A DNA stretch of 64,000 nucleotides from Bacteroidota bacterium (GTDB taxonomy: Bacteria > Bacteroidota > Bacteroidia > Chitinophagales > Chitinophagaceae): contig JAFDXK010000007.1 of the NCBI GenBank assembly GCA_018267965.1, positions 1-64,000 on the forward strand. The letters run 5' to 3'. How positions within the stretch are numbered: the stretch's first letter is position 1; each line of letters opens with the position of its first letter. The notes under the pieces are model-generated. The model ran no database searches and had not been told where the DNA came from. It saw nothing but the letters and a program-made list of their open reading frames with translations. A program made the position numbers and the translations under genes. Positions 17,840 through 25,683 of this stretch are shown here, piece by piece.

Positions 17840-18885
17840 TTTACTTCCTTAAATCTTTCGTCTTTTATAAACTCTTCATCATTTAGTGTATTGAGAAATG
17901 CAATTAAATCTGCTCTTTGTTGAGTAGTTAATTGAATACCTCCTGCAAGCTGTGCATCAGGGTTTGAAGATGCACTTATTCCCGTCGCATAATGATTCAA
18001 TACTTCGTCTAATGTATTAAACCTGCCATCATGCATATATGGACCGGTATATTTAAGATTACGCAGAGATGGTATTTTGAATTTATACAGGTCAGCAGGG
18101 TTTAATGTAATATGCGCCCTGCCGCTATCTTTAATTACAGTAAGCGGTAACCCGTTACTTTTGAATGAGTAATCTGTAAACAATGGTTCAGTATGGCAAT
18201 TGCTGCACTTTGATTTGTAGATATCATAGCCATTCAACTCTTGAGTTGTCATTGTAATGCCGGCTTCACTCCTTTTGTACTTATCATATTTAGAGTTAGA
18301 AGAAACAAGCATACCCATGAACTGGGCAAGAGCTTTGAATATGCGTTGTGAGTTAATAGTTTCATCGCCAAATGCAGACTTGAACATTGACCTGTAAGTA
18401 GCATCAGCGTTAAGTTTAACAATGATATTGTCAATGCTTTCATCCATCTCAACCGGATTTTTGATTGGATTTATGGGTTGGCTTTCAATATGGTTTACTC
18501 CACCATCCCAGAAGAAACTTGTATGCCAATTCATGTTAAACAGCGCCGGAGAATTACGAACACCTAGTTTATCATCTACACCGTGACTTACTGCATGGTC
18601 TGCTTGTGCAAAACCAGCAAATTGCTGGTGGCAAGAGCCGCAAGAAATTGTGTTGTCGCGAGACAGGCGTTGGTCGTAAAATAATTTGCGCCCCAGTTCA
18701 AAACCACTTGATGTGAGTGTGTTATTCTCAAAATTATAAAATGGTTTCGGCCAGCCTTGCGGAATGGGAAAACTTATTGGTGCTGTTTTAGTTGTAAAAT
18801 CTAACTGAGGGTCTGGCTTACATGCATAGAAGAATGTAAGCAGCACCATAAGAGCAAAAACGGAAATAGAAAAAAGTCTTTTCAT
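17836..18885 (-). CDS. Dihaem peroxidase-like lipoprotein (CcpA/MauG/MbnH superfamily)
   Basis: 349 residues with a lipoprotein signal (lipobox region LTFFYAC, Cys near 22). Two haem c motifs are present, CGSCH near residue 82 and CSNCH near residue 232, each in a cytochrome c domain. Dihaem relatives either reduce hydrogen peroxide or, as MauG and MbnH, oxidise amino acid side chains in a partner protein. The next upstream gene in the operon encodes an MbnP-like protein, four bases away, which argues for the MbnH-type role: tryptophan oxidation in the partner and copper binding. A plain cytochrome c peroxidase remains possible. Confidence 0.85.
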   Translation of the reverse strand: MKRLFSISVFALMVLLTFFYACKPDPQLDFTTKTAPISFPIPQGWPKPFYNFENNTLTSSGFELGRKLFYDQRLSRDNTISCGSCHQQFAGFAQADHAVSHGVDDKLGVRNSPALFNMNWHTSFFWDGGVNHIESQPINPIKNPVEMDESIDNIIVKLNADATYRSMFKSAFGDETINSQRIFKALAQFMGMLVSSNSKYDKYKRSEAGITMTTQELNGYDIYKSKCSNCHTEPLFTDYSFKSNGLPLTVIKDSGRAHITLNPADLYKFKIPSLRNLKYTGPYMHDGRFNTLDEVLNHYATGISASSNPDAQLAGGIQLTTQQRADLIAFLNTLNDEEFIKDERFKEVK

Positions 18886-18889
18886 TGTA

Positions 18890-19654
18890 TTATTCTACAT
18901 GATCAATAGAAAACATGTCAGCGTAATTATCGGCAATCATTTTAGCCCCATAACTACTGGATGTAATTGAGCTGATATTGGAAAAGTTAATAGTTAACGG
19001 TGTTTTAAACCATTCGGCCAGGTTAGAGTTTATATATATACTTGTGTTGTTACTATTCGTTACAATTGCCTTTGAAGGTAATTGGAGCGTAACCCATCTT
19101 AAGACATTATTTGGTCCTTCAAATCCACCAATATGAAAGCCCAAATTATTTGGATATATCCCTGCCTGAGGAGAAGAACCCTCCATGCGTGCCATAATGT
19201 AACCTGTATTCCATGTCCAGAACATACCATTGATAGGATCAAGGGCACCTGTTTGAGCCCCACTTACATTCCTCAGGCTATCGACTCCAATTAAAAAACG
19301 AATTTTTACGTAATCTCCGGTTGGTATGTTTTTGATAGTAAGTTGTTTAGATGTAGCAGAACTTTCATTAATTAAATGATAGCTGTCAGATTCTTTGTAT
19401 TCGCTACCATCATCTTTAAATAAACTGATATTACTGATATAATATTGATAGCTGCTAACAGTGAATGTATCACCATTTGCATTTTGGTATTTAGTGTTAT
19501 TTAAACCAAGAGGTTTGTTATCAACTGTGTTTTTGAAAATAATATTTATTTGAGGTATAGTTGTTACAGGAGTTTGAGTAACAGGGTCATCTTTCTTTCT
19601 GCATCCGATATTTATCAAAAATAAAGCCAACAAGGCATAAATGCTATATTTCAT
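18890..19654 (-). CDS. MbnP-like copper-binding lipoprotein
   Basis: The ATG at 19654 gives 254 residues with lipobox LINIGC (Cys about 17). The mature part fits the MbnP family: INIIFKNTVDNKPL near the start, the SYYISNISLF-like strand (YQYYISNISLFKDDGSEY), VKIRFLIGVD, then the aromatic stretch MFWTWNTGYIMARMEG and a final beta domain. In characterised MbnP a tryptophan is converted to kynurenine by the partner MbnH to form a copper site. Here the conserved Trp-rich motif and the adjacent dihaem gene are both present. No methanobactin precursor or biosynthesis genes are visible, so a more general copper-handling role is inferred. Confidence 0.75.
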   Translation of the reverse strand: MKYSIYALLALFLINIGCRKKDDPVTQTPVTTIPQINIIFKNTVDNKPLGLNNTKYQNANGDTFTVSSYQYYISNISLFKDDGSEYKESDSYHLINESSATSKQLTIKNIPTGDYVKIRFLIGVDSLRNVSGAQTGALDPINGMFWTWNTGYIMARMEGSSPQAGIYPNNLGFHIGGFEGPNNVLRWVTLQLPSKAIVTNSNNTSIYINSNLAEWFKTPLTINFSNISSITSSSYGAKMIADNYADMFSIDHVE

Positions 19655-19676
19655 AGGGCTTAAAAATACGAAAAAT

Positions 19677-19997
19677 TCACCAGTCAAGCCCTTCTTCCCC
19701 TGTGGGTGGTCTACGTTTATAGTACTCCCTACTCCTCTGTTTTTGTAATTGCCTGTTGTAAACTAACGCTGCTATTTCATAAACAGCGTTTTTGTCGTAC
19801 ATGGCCTGTGTGAGTTTTTTTTCGGGAATATCGAGCCGATACATCATTTGAAAAAATGCATCTGGGCCCTTTTCTATAATCATAGCTAACTTTAGGGCAA
19901 GCGCATCTATTATTTCTTTCTCAGTAAAAGAACCGGAAAGGGTTAAGCCCCATTCCTTTTGCAGGGCATTGATAATATCTTGTTTTTGGTCAGGCAT
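19677..19997 (-). CDS. Conserved hypothetical protein
   Basis: 106 residues, acidic N-terminal half and basic Arg/Lys-rich C-terminal half (QLQKQRSREYYKRRPP). It is predicted fully helical with no signal peptide or membrane segment. The pattern DIINALQKEWGL, then DALALKLAMIIEKGPDAFFQMMYRLDIPE, suggests a small cytoplasmic protein found near housekeeping genes. The family was not recognised. It starts immediately after the glyS terminator and precedes the MbnP/MbnH-like pair. Confidence 0.7.
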   Translation of the reverse strand: MPDQKQDIINALQKEWGLTLSGSFTEKEIIDALALKLAMIIEKGPDAFFQMMYRLDIPEKKLTQAMYDKNAVYEIAALVYNRQLQKQRSREYYKRRPPTGEEGLDW

Positions 19998-20000
19998 AAA

Positions 20001-20025
20001 AAAAGTCCTGCATTATGCAGGACTA
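20001..20025 (-). terminator. Terminator of glyS
   Basis: Arms AGTCCTGCA/TGCAGGACT followed on the minus strand by a run of seven T. It lies just after the glyS stop codon and just before the start of the next minus-strand gene. Confidence 0.8.
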
Positions 20026-20033
20026 ATCATTTA

Positions 20034-21470
20034 TCATACTTGCATTGCTTTTAATACGATGTCCTTAACAGATGATAATGTTACTCTTTCCTGTGTCATG
20101 TCATCTCTGTGGCGTATGGTAACTGTATTGTCTTCTTTGGTTTGCCCGTCAATTGTTACACAAAACGGAGTACCAATTGCATCCTGCCTGCGATAACGTT
20201 TGCCTATTGAATCTTTTTCTTCATAGAAACATTTGAAATACGGTTTGCACTCATCCATTAATTGACGCGCTATTTCAGGCATTCCATCTTTTTTTGTTAA
20301 TGGGAGTATTGCCAGTTTTATTGGAGCAACCAATGGTGGGAATTTTAAAACAACTCGGCTATCTTGTTTTTCATCTGTACTCAAATCTTGCTCTTCATAT
20401 GCTTCGCTCAGCAACATCATCACTGTTCTATCCAAACCTATTGATGTTTCAACAACATAAGGCACATAATGTTGATTGAGTTCTGTATCAAAGTACGTCA
20501 ATTTTTTACCGCTGTATTGTTGATGATTTTTCAGGTCAAAGTCAGTACGGCTATGGATGCCTTCTACTTCTTTAAAGCCCATAGGGAAATCATATTCGAT
20601 ATCGCAGGCTGCATCGGCATAGTGTGCCAGTTTTACGTGATCGTGAAAACGGTAACGTTCAGGTGAAATACCCAGGCTCAGGTGCCATTTCATACGAGCT
20701 TCTTTCCAATGCTCATACCATTCTTTTTGTGTGCCGGGGCGAACAAAGAACTGCATTTCCATTTGCTCAAACTCGCGCATACGGAAGATGAAGCCACGTG
20801 CAACAATCTCATTACGGAATGCTTTACCCGTTTGTGCAATACCGAAAGGTATTTTCATACGCCCTGTTTTTTGCACGTTTAGAAAGTTGACAAAAATACC
20901 TTGTGCTGTTTCAGGGCGCAGGTATACTTTGTTTTCTTCCGGATTATCAGAAGCTACTGCTCCCATTTCTGTAGAGAACATGAGATTGAACTGACGTACA
21001 TCTGTCCAGTTGGCAGTGCCGCTAACAGCACATTTTATTTTGTTATCCTCTATTAATGTCTTTAGTCCTGCAAAGTCATCTTTAGCAAGCAGTTCATCCA
21101 TTTTTTGTAATAACGATTTCGCGTCAGCCTCAGGCAATGTTTCTGCATACCCCTCGATTAGGTGATCAACACGGTAGCGTTTTTTGCTGTCCTTGTTATC
21201 TATCATAGGGTCGCTGAAATTATCAACGTGCCCACTGGCTTTCCAAACGGTAGGGTGCATAAATATAGCGGCATCAATACCTACTATATTGTCTTGCATT
21301 TGTGTCATACTCTTCCACCAGTAGTCGCGGATGTTCTTCTTTAATTCAGAACCATATTGACCATAATCATACACAGCACTCAAACCATCATATATCTCGC
21401 TGCTTTGAAATATAAAGCCATACTCTTTACAATGTGCTATAATATTCTGAAGTTTATTGTCATTTGCCAT
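20034..21470 (-). CDS. glyS: Glycyl-tRNA synthetase (single-chain, class II)
   Basis: 478 residues, the homodimeric type rather than the alpha/beta type. It charges tRNA-Gly with glycine. Class II features are visible: the N-terminal YGFIFQSSEIYDG segment, motif 2 with FRNEIVARGFIFRMREFEQMEMQFF-like sequence (about residues 212-240), and motif 3 with IGLDRTVMMLL (about 340-350). The anticodon-binding domain starts at about 385 with PIKLAILPL. A -7-like element TATTTTTG is seen on the minus strand at 21479-21486, close to the start codon. Confidence 0.96.
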   Translation of the reverse strand: MANDNKLQNIIAHCKEYGFIFQSSEIYDGLSAVYDYGQYGSELKKNIRDYWWKSMTQMQDNIVGIDAAIFMHPTVWKASGHVDNFSDPMIDNKDSKKRYRVDHLIEGYAETLPEADAKSLLQKMDELLAKDDFAGLKTLIEDNKIKCAVSGTANWTDVRQFNLMFSTEMGAVASDNPEENKVYLRPETAQGIFVNFLNVQKTGRMKIPFGIAQTGKAFRNEIVARGFIFRMREFEQMEMQFFVRPGTQKEWYEHWKEARMKWHLSLGISPERYRFHDHVKLAHYADAACDIEYDFPMGFKEVEGIHSRTDFDLKNHQQYSGKKLTYFDTELNQHYVPYVVETSIGLDRTVMMLLSEAYEEQDLSTDEKQDSRVVLKFPPLVAPIKLAILPLTKKDGMPEIARQLMDECKPYFKCFYEEKDSIGKRYRRQDAIGTPFCVTIDGQTKEDNTVTIRHRDDMTQERVTLSSVKDIVLKAMQV

Positions 21471-21500
21471 AATTGGCGCAAAAATAGTATATAAAAATTA

Positions 21501-21525
21501 AAGCCCCCGAACTTCGGGGGCTTTA
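21501..21525. terminator. Terminator after the first Omp28-like gene
   Basis: Arms AAAGCCCCCGAA/TTCGGGGGCTTT form a strong GC-rich hairpin. It separates the T9SS gene end at 21547 from glyS on the same strand. Confidence 0.8.
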
Positions 21526-21546
21526 TCAAAATGAGACTTATTAATA

Positions 21547-22704
21547 TTATTTGTTAACAACAAGCTTTCCTGTTGAAGTAGAACCATTACTGTTCATAGT
21601 TACAAAATAAAGACCATTAGTAAAGTTGCTAACGTTGATAGATTCAGCAAACATGCTACCACCTTTAGGGTAAGTTTGATTAAATACTACCTGACCAACT
21701 GCATTAGTAATAGTTACACTTGTTTCTGCTGGTTCGTTCAACAAAGCCCTTACTGCTATTACATCCTTAGCAGGGTTAGGGAACATTTCAGCTTCAGTAA
21801 AGTTAGAAACGGTACCCACGTTTGTAGCCCAAGGCAATACTTTCGCTTGTACGCTATTAATTACTTCAGGATAGTTAGTTGTAGTAATAGCTGCTCCATT
21901 TTGTTCTTTATGAACAACGCCTATAATTTTTAACTTGTTCAGTTTTACATTTAATACATCATACATTGCAGGTATAACATAAGTAAAAGTTTTAGTAACT
22001 GAACTATTTGCAGCTGGGTTGGTTACTGCAGCAGTGCCCCAAGTACCTCCTATCATTGCACGTAATACTTGCATATGCTTGAAACCATCAATTTTGGTTT
22101 TAGCTGCATTGTTATTTGCATGATAGTACTTGTGGCCTACTAATGTATCATATTGCTTGGCATTTGTTTGGCTATAATTATTGCCTGCAGGTCCTACAAC
22201 AGAATCTTCAGTCAGGTACACGTTAAAGTTGTATTTACCCGTAAGAGCTGATAATGCTTTACCTGTAAGTGTAACTGTAAGCGTACGCGATGTTTGATTA
22301 TAACTATGTGTCATTGTCAAATCGTAAGTATTAGCAATAGCCAATCTTTCATTGATTTTACTTTGCCAAACACCACGATTAAGAGATAAAGCAGATTGAC
22401 CTGTAAACCATACCATATCAACGCTTCCCCAAGGCCAACCGTTATTTAAGCTATCATCTAATACATTACCTTCTGCAAAAGACATACCATCAGCATTGTG
22501 TTCAGACAATGCGTTTACTTTTGGAGTTGCAGCAAGTACATTCTCAACATATACCGCACCATCAGAGCAGTGCTGGCACCATGCACCTGTACCTTCTATT
22601 AGTAAAGAATAGTGAGTACCTGCGGTAGTCACGCTTTGTTGTGCAAAAGATGTTAGGCCGCTCAACATCAATGCAGCTGATAAGAGAATAAATTTCGACT
22701 TCAT
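21547..22704 (-). CDS. Omp28-like secreted protein with T9SS sorting domain
   Basis: The ATG at 22704 gives 385 residues with a signal peptide ending at TSFAQQ. The N-terminal region resembles Omp28-related proteins with a thioredoxin-like start, EGTGAWCQHCSDGAVYVENV, where CQHC could be a redox or metal site. A beta-rich middle follows (about 150-300), and the last ~75 residues are a T9SS sorting domain (AEMFPNPAKD to GKLVVNK). It is likely displayed on the surface. It is a distant paralogue of the next upstream gene. The 31 extra residues from an earlier in-frame start do not resemble a signal and were dropped. Confidence 0.85.
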   Translation of the reverse strand: MKSKFILLSAALMLSGLTSFAQQSVTTAGTHYSLLIEGTGAWCQHCSDGAVYVENVLAATPKVNALSEHNADGMSFAEGNVLDDSLNNGWPWGSVDMVWFTGQSALSLNRGVWQSKINERLAIANTYDLTMTHSYNQTSRTLTVTLTGKALSALTGKYNFNVYLTEDSVVGPAGNNYSQTNAKQYDTLVGHKYYHANNNAAKTKIDGFKHMQVLRAMIGGTWGTAAVTNPAANSSVTKTFTYVIPAMYDVLNVKLNKLKIIGVVHKEQNGAAITTTNYPEVINSVQAKVLPWATNVGTVSNFTEAEMFPNPAKDVIAVRALLNEPAETSVTITNAVGQVVFNQTYPKGGSMFAESINVSNFTNGLYFVTMNSNGSTSTGKLVVNK

Positions 22705-22797
22705 TGTAGAGATATTTAAAAATGTTGAAAATACGTAGTTGTCAAATATAATAATTTTAGAATTGAAAAGAACGGTAGGCAAAGATTTTTTAAACAA

Positions 22798-22826
22798 AAA
22801 AGGTCCAATTTTATTGGACCTTTTAA
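22798..22826 (-). terminator. Terminator after the second Omp28-like gene
   Basis: Arms AAAAGGTCCAAT/ATTGGACCTTTT with a short TTTT-type loop and T-run on the minus strand. It isolates the 22846-23976 transcript. Confidence 0.75.
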
Positions 22827-22845
22827 GCTAATATCTAAAAATATC

Positions 22846-23976
22846 TTAGTGCTGAACAGTAAGGCGTTGAGAAAGTACGCTACCGTCATCTGCACGAAGT
22901 GTTACATTGTATAAGCCATTTGCCAATTCAGTAGTTGGAACCAATATGCGTTGTGCATTTTGATCAGCAGGTACTGTCTCAGATTGATATACAGTACGTC
23001 CCATCATGTCTGTAACAATCAGGTTAACATTAGTTGACCTTTCTACATTGAATAAAACGCCTGCCACAGTATTAGATGGGTTAGGCATTATTTTGATGTT
23101 TTGGAAATTGCTAACTGTGTTGATACCAGTAACCCACTGAGCAGGCATAACTTGACCATTCATAATACGAACTGCAGAACGCAATGCCGGAGTATGATCT
23201 TCGATGAACGCAACTACGTTACCATCATAAGGATTGTCCCACCAGTTGAAACCATTTATCGCTACACTTCCGATTGTTATTTTGTCTTTAAATGTAAATG
23301 TCTGAGGTGTATTAGCAGTTAAACCTGTAACTGTAGTACCTGATGCAGAAGGATACATTTTACGCATAACATGATAGAAATCTGTTTGTGATGTGTAATG
23401 ACCTTTCAGAGGGTCATTATTTACATAAAACCTTTCAGTAGCAGCTACCTGAAGATAATATGTACCAGATAATGTAGCAGTAGGAGTAACGGTAACGGTA
23501 ATAAATATTGAATCTTCTGTTGCGTTAAGAGATTTTACTTTATAAGTACCTGTAATGTTTACTTGTGGAGTACCTGTCTTACAGTTAGTGATCTCAGTTT
23601 GTACCATTGTAGAGTTGGTGCCACCGCCAGTAGCAGTATCGTGCCATTTACCGTTAGTAAAGTGCAAAGGAATACCCCAAGAGCTCATGCCGGCAATGTA
23701 GTAGCTCGCGCGAGCCTGTCCGTGTGCATTATAGCTCGCATCAAGATTTGGATAGGTAGGGAAGTTCATTTGATATTTAACAACAACCAAGCCTGATCCT
23801 ACTTTGTTTGCATTGTTTGTAGTAAACAAAGGATCTAACCATGAATTCATAGATGCACATGGATTACATGTAGCAGAGCTGAATTCTTCTATAACGCAAT
23901 TTTTTTGCGCCATTGTATTCGAAGCATATAAACTGAATACACCAGCCAGAAGTAAAGTAAATTTGTTTTTCATCAT
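22846..23976 (-). CDS. Omp28-like secreted protein with T9SS sorting domain
   Basis: 376 residues with a signal peptide ending near TMAQK. The N-terminus shows NCVIEEFSSATCNPCASMNSW, a thioredoxin-like CNPC motif in the position of the CQHC of its neighbour. The middle part is beta-rich, with SGTYYLQVAATERFYVND and RKMYPSASGTTV, the pattern of Omp28-related proteins. The C-terminal sorting domain begins at IKMPNPSN and ends LSQRLTVQH. It and the adjacent gene form a tandem pair of diverged paralogues, each with its own terminator. The function of Omp28-like proteins is uncertain. Confidence 0.85.
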   Translation of the reverse strand: MMKNKFTLLLAGVFSLYASNTMAQKNCVIEEFSSATCNPCASMNSWLDPLFTTNNANKVGSGLVVVKYQMNFPTYPNLDASYNAHGQARASYYIAGMSSWGIPLHFTNGKWHDTATGGGTNSTMVQTEITNCKTGTPQVNITGTYKVKSLNATEDSIFITVTVTPTATLSGTYYLQVAATERFYVNNDPLKGHYTSQTDFYHVMRKMYPSASGTTVTGLTANTPQTFTFKDKITIGSVAINGFNWWDNPYDGNVVAFIEDHTPALRSAVRIMNGQVMPAQWVTGINTVSNFQNIKIMPNPSNTVAGVLFNVERSTNVNLIVTDMMGRTVYQSETVPADQNAQRILVPTTELANGLYNVTLRADDGSVLSQRLTVQH

Positions 23977-24143
23977 TGAGTAGTTTTGTAGTATTCTCCA
24001 AATATAACAATTTCATTATCATTTTTAATAAATTTTTAATATTGTCATATTCGTTAATTTAAAAATATGTTATTTTAACTTAATAATTCACTGATATTAA
24101 ATATTATCACTTAAATTCGTACCGGATAATAATGTTCAGGAAG

Positions 24144-24839
24144 ATGAAAAAAATTGTACTCCAAATTTTTACACTATTAGTTTTCGTATTCGGAATCAAT
24201 AGTGCCTCTGCGCAAAGTTTTACTGTTGACAAAGATACTGTATGGTATACAGTGTCAGGTTACGCAAGCATCTCGGATGCTGTAACCAATAGTACATCAA
24301 GTCCCATTCAAATAAATTGGAAGGTTACCGGTCACAGCTTACCTAGTGACTGGCAAAGCGTAATGGGGATTTGCGATAATAAAAATTGCTATAGCTCTGG
24401 TGTTTTAAGCGGGTCGACCTATATCAGCGATACTTTTTCGAACAAATGTGATTTTCACATACAATGTGATTTTTCATCTTGTGCTGCAGGTGGGCCTTAT
24501 TTTCTCGTTGTTCAATTAACAAATGCGTCTACTACTAAAAATATTGTATTTGCTATGCGTAAATATCCTACCGCAGTAGCAAGTATAAACAAAGAAAATA
24601 AAGCAATCAATTTATATCCTAACCCCGCAAACGAAGATTTGAATGTAGTGTTTGATGCAAGCCTTAACGTGAAGAACGTTACAATTACTAACCTTATTGG
24701 TAAAGTGATGCAAGTATACAACGTTGGTGGTAATAGTGCTAAATTGAATGTTAGCAACCTTGATGCAGGCATCTACTTTGTAAATCTTGCTGATGAGCAT
24801 GGGCGTGTTGCAGTGAAGAAATTTAGTGTAATAAAATAG
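24144..24839 (+). CDS. Secreted protein with T9SS sorting domain
   Basis: The ATG at 24144 gives 231 residues with a clear signal peptide ending NSASAQS; an ATG at 24132 would add four residues. The mature N-terminal domain (~120 residues) is beta-rich with two Cys pairs (GICDNKNCYSSG and CDFHIQCDFSSCAAGG), probably disulfide-bonded. It resembles a small beta-sandwich stalk, but no enzyme motif is visible. The last ~75 residues form the sorting domain (NLYPNPANEDLNV to VAVKKFSVIK). Its function is unknown. Confidence 0.82.
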   Translation: MKKIVLQIFTLLVFVFGINSASAQSFTVDKDTVWYTVSGYASISDAVTNSTSSPIQINWKVTGHSLPSDWQSVMGICDNKNCYSSGVLSGSTYISDTFSNKCDFHIQCDFSSCAAGGPYFLVVQLTNASTTKNIVFAMRKYPTAVASINKENKAINLYPNPANEDLNVVFDASLNVKNVTITNLIGKVMQVYNVGGNSAKLNVSNLDAGIYFVNLADEHGRVAVKKFSVIK

Positions 24840-24861
24840 TCGATTTATAAACAGAATTGAA

Positions 24862-24887
24862 AATCCCGCCAACTGGCGGGATTTTTT
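24862..24887 (+). terminator. Terminator
   Basis: Arms AATCCCGCC/GGCGGGATT with an AACT loop and a T-run, 22 bases after the T9SS gene stop. The following ~245 bases up to 25131 are AT-rich and hold no recognisable gene; they probably contain the next promoter. Confidence 0.85.
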
Positions 24888-25130
24888 GTTGTACATCTAT
24901 TTACAACTTATTACTTGTAACAATGGTATTGGAAATAGCTCGTAGATGTATTATATTTATATAACAAACCGCTATCTACCATTAATCCCATCCTTGTGTA
25001 ATACAGCACATGTTTTCTTAGCAATAATATTGTTAACCTATTAAAACTATGCCTATGGTAAAATGAAAGCATTGCATTTAATTCTCTTAATTACTTGAAA
25101 AACAAATCTTAACCTTAAATTTTTAAAAAC

Positions 25131-25628
25131 ATGAAAAAATATTGTTTGTTGCTAGTTGCAGTTGTCGCGATTAGCATAAATTGTAAAGCTCAGTTTACAA
25201 CTGGACAAGGTTCTGTAGATGTCCAAAATCACACAGATTGTGATATATATTGGAATGTAGCTGCAATATGTCCAGGCAACTGTATCCCAACTTATGATGA
25301 CTTTTCAACAAGAACGATGAATTTATTAGGAGCAAATTCATCAACAGGAAATATGTCGGCAGTGACATATCCATGGTATACACCACCCGGAGCTCCAGGG
25401 CCTTACTGTTCTAATTGGACGTGGGCTTACGCGGATATTTCTTTAGCAGGGAATGGTGGATGTGAAACAGAAACAGGTAGGGTGGGCTTTCAACTTTGCG
25501 ATGGAACAGCACTCAACCAGAGAATTAGTTTTTCATGTACATGCAATGGACATATTGTATATGTCGATTTTACTTTTTATAATTCAGGAGGACCAACCAA
25601 TAACTTAATTGTTGATGTACATTATTAA
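25131..25628 (+). CDS. Small secreted Cys-rich protein of unknown function
   Basis: 165 residues with a signal peptide ending NCKAQ. The mature protein is beta-rich with eight or so Cys residues spread as NHTDCDIYW, CPGNCIP, YCSNW, GGCETE, LCDG and SCTCNG, suggesting several disulfides. No T9SS sorting domain is present, so it may remain periplasmic or be released by another route. Proteins of this size with an N-terminal QGSVDVQNHTDCDIYW stretch occur in Bacteroidota, but no function is known to me. It has its own terminator shared with convergent gltX. Confidence 0.7.
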   Translation: MKKYCLLLVAVVAISINCKAQFTTGQGSVDVQNHTDCDIYWNVAAICPGNCIPTYDDFSTRTMNLLGANSSTGNMSAVTYPWYTPPGAPGPYCSNWTWAYADISLAGNGGCETETGRVGFQLCDGTALNQRISFSCTCNGHIVYVDFTFYNSGGPTNNLIVDVHY

Positions 25629-25648
25629 AGTACTTTTCTTGAAGTAAA

Positions 25649-25683
25649 AGAGTGTCAGGATTAATATTCTGACGCTCTTTTTA
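25649..25683. terminator. Bidirectional terminator
   Basis: Arms AGAGTGTCAG/CTGACGCTCT (one G-T pair) with a T-run on the plus strand and A-rich sequence to the left. It separates the convergent secreted-protein gene and gltX, whose C-terminal codons overlap its right side. Confidence 0.75.
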
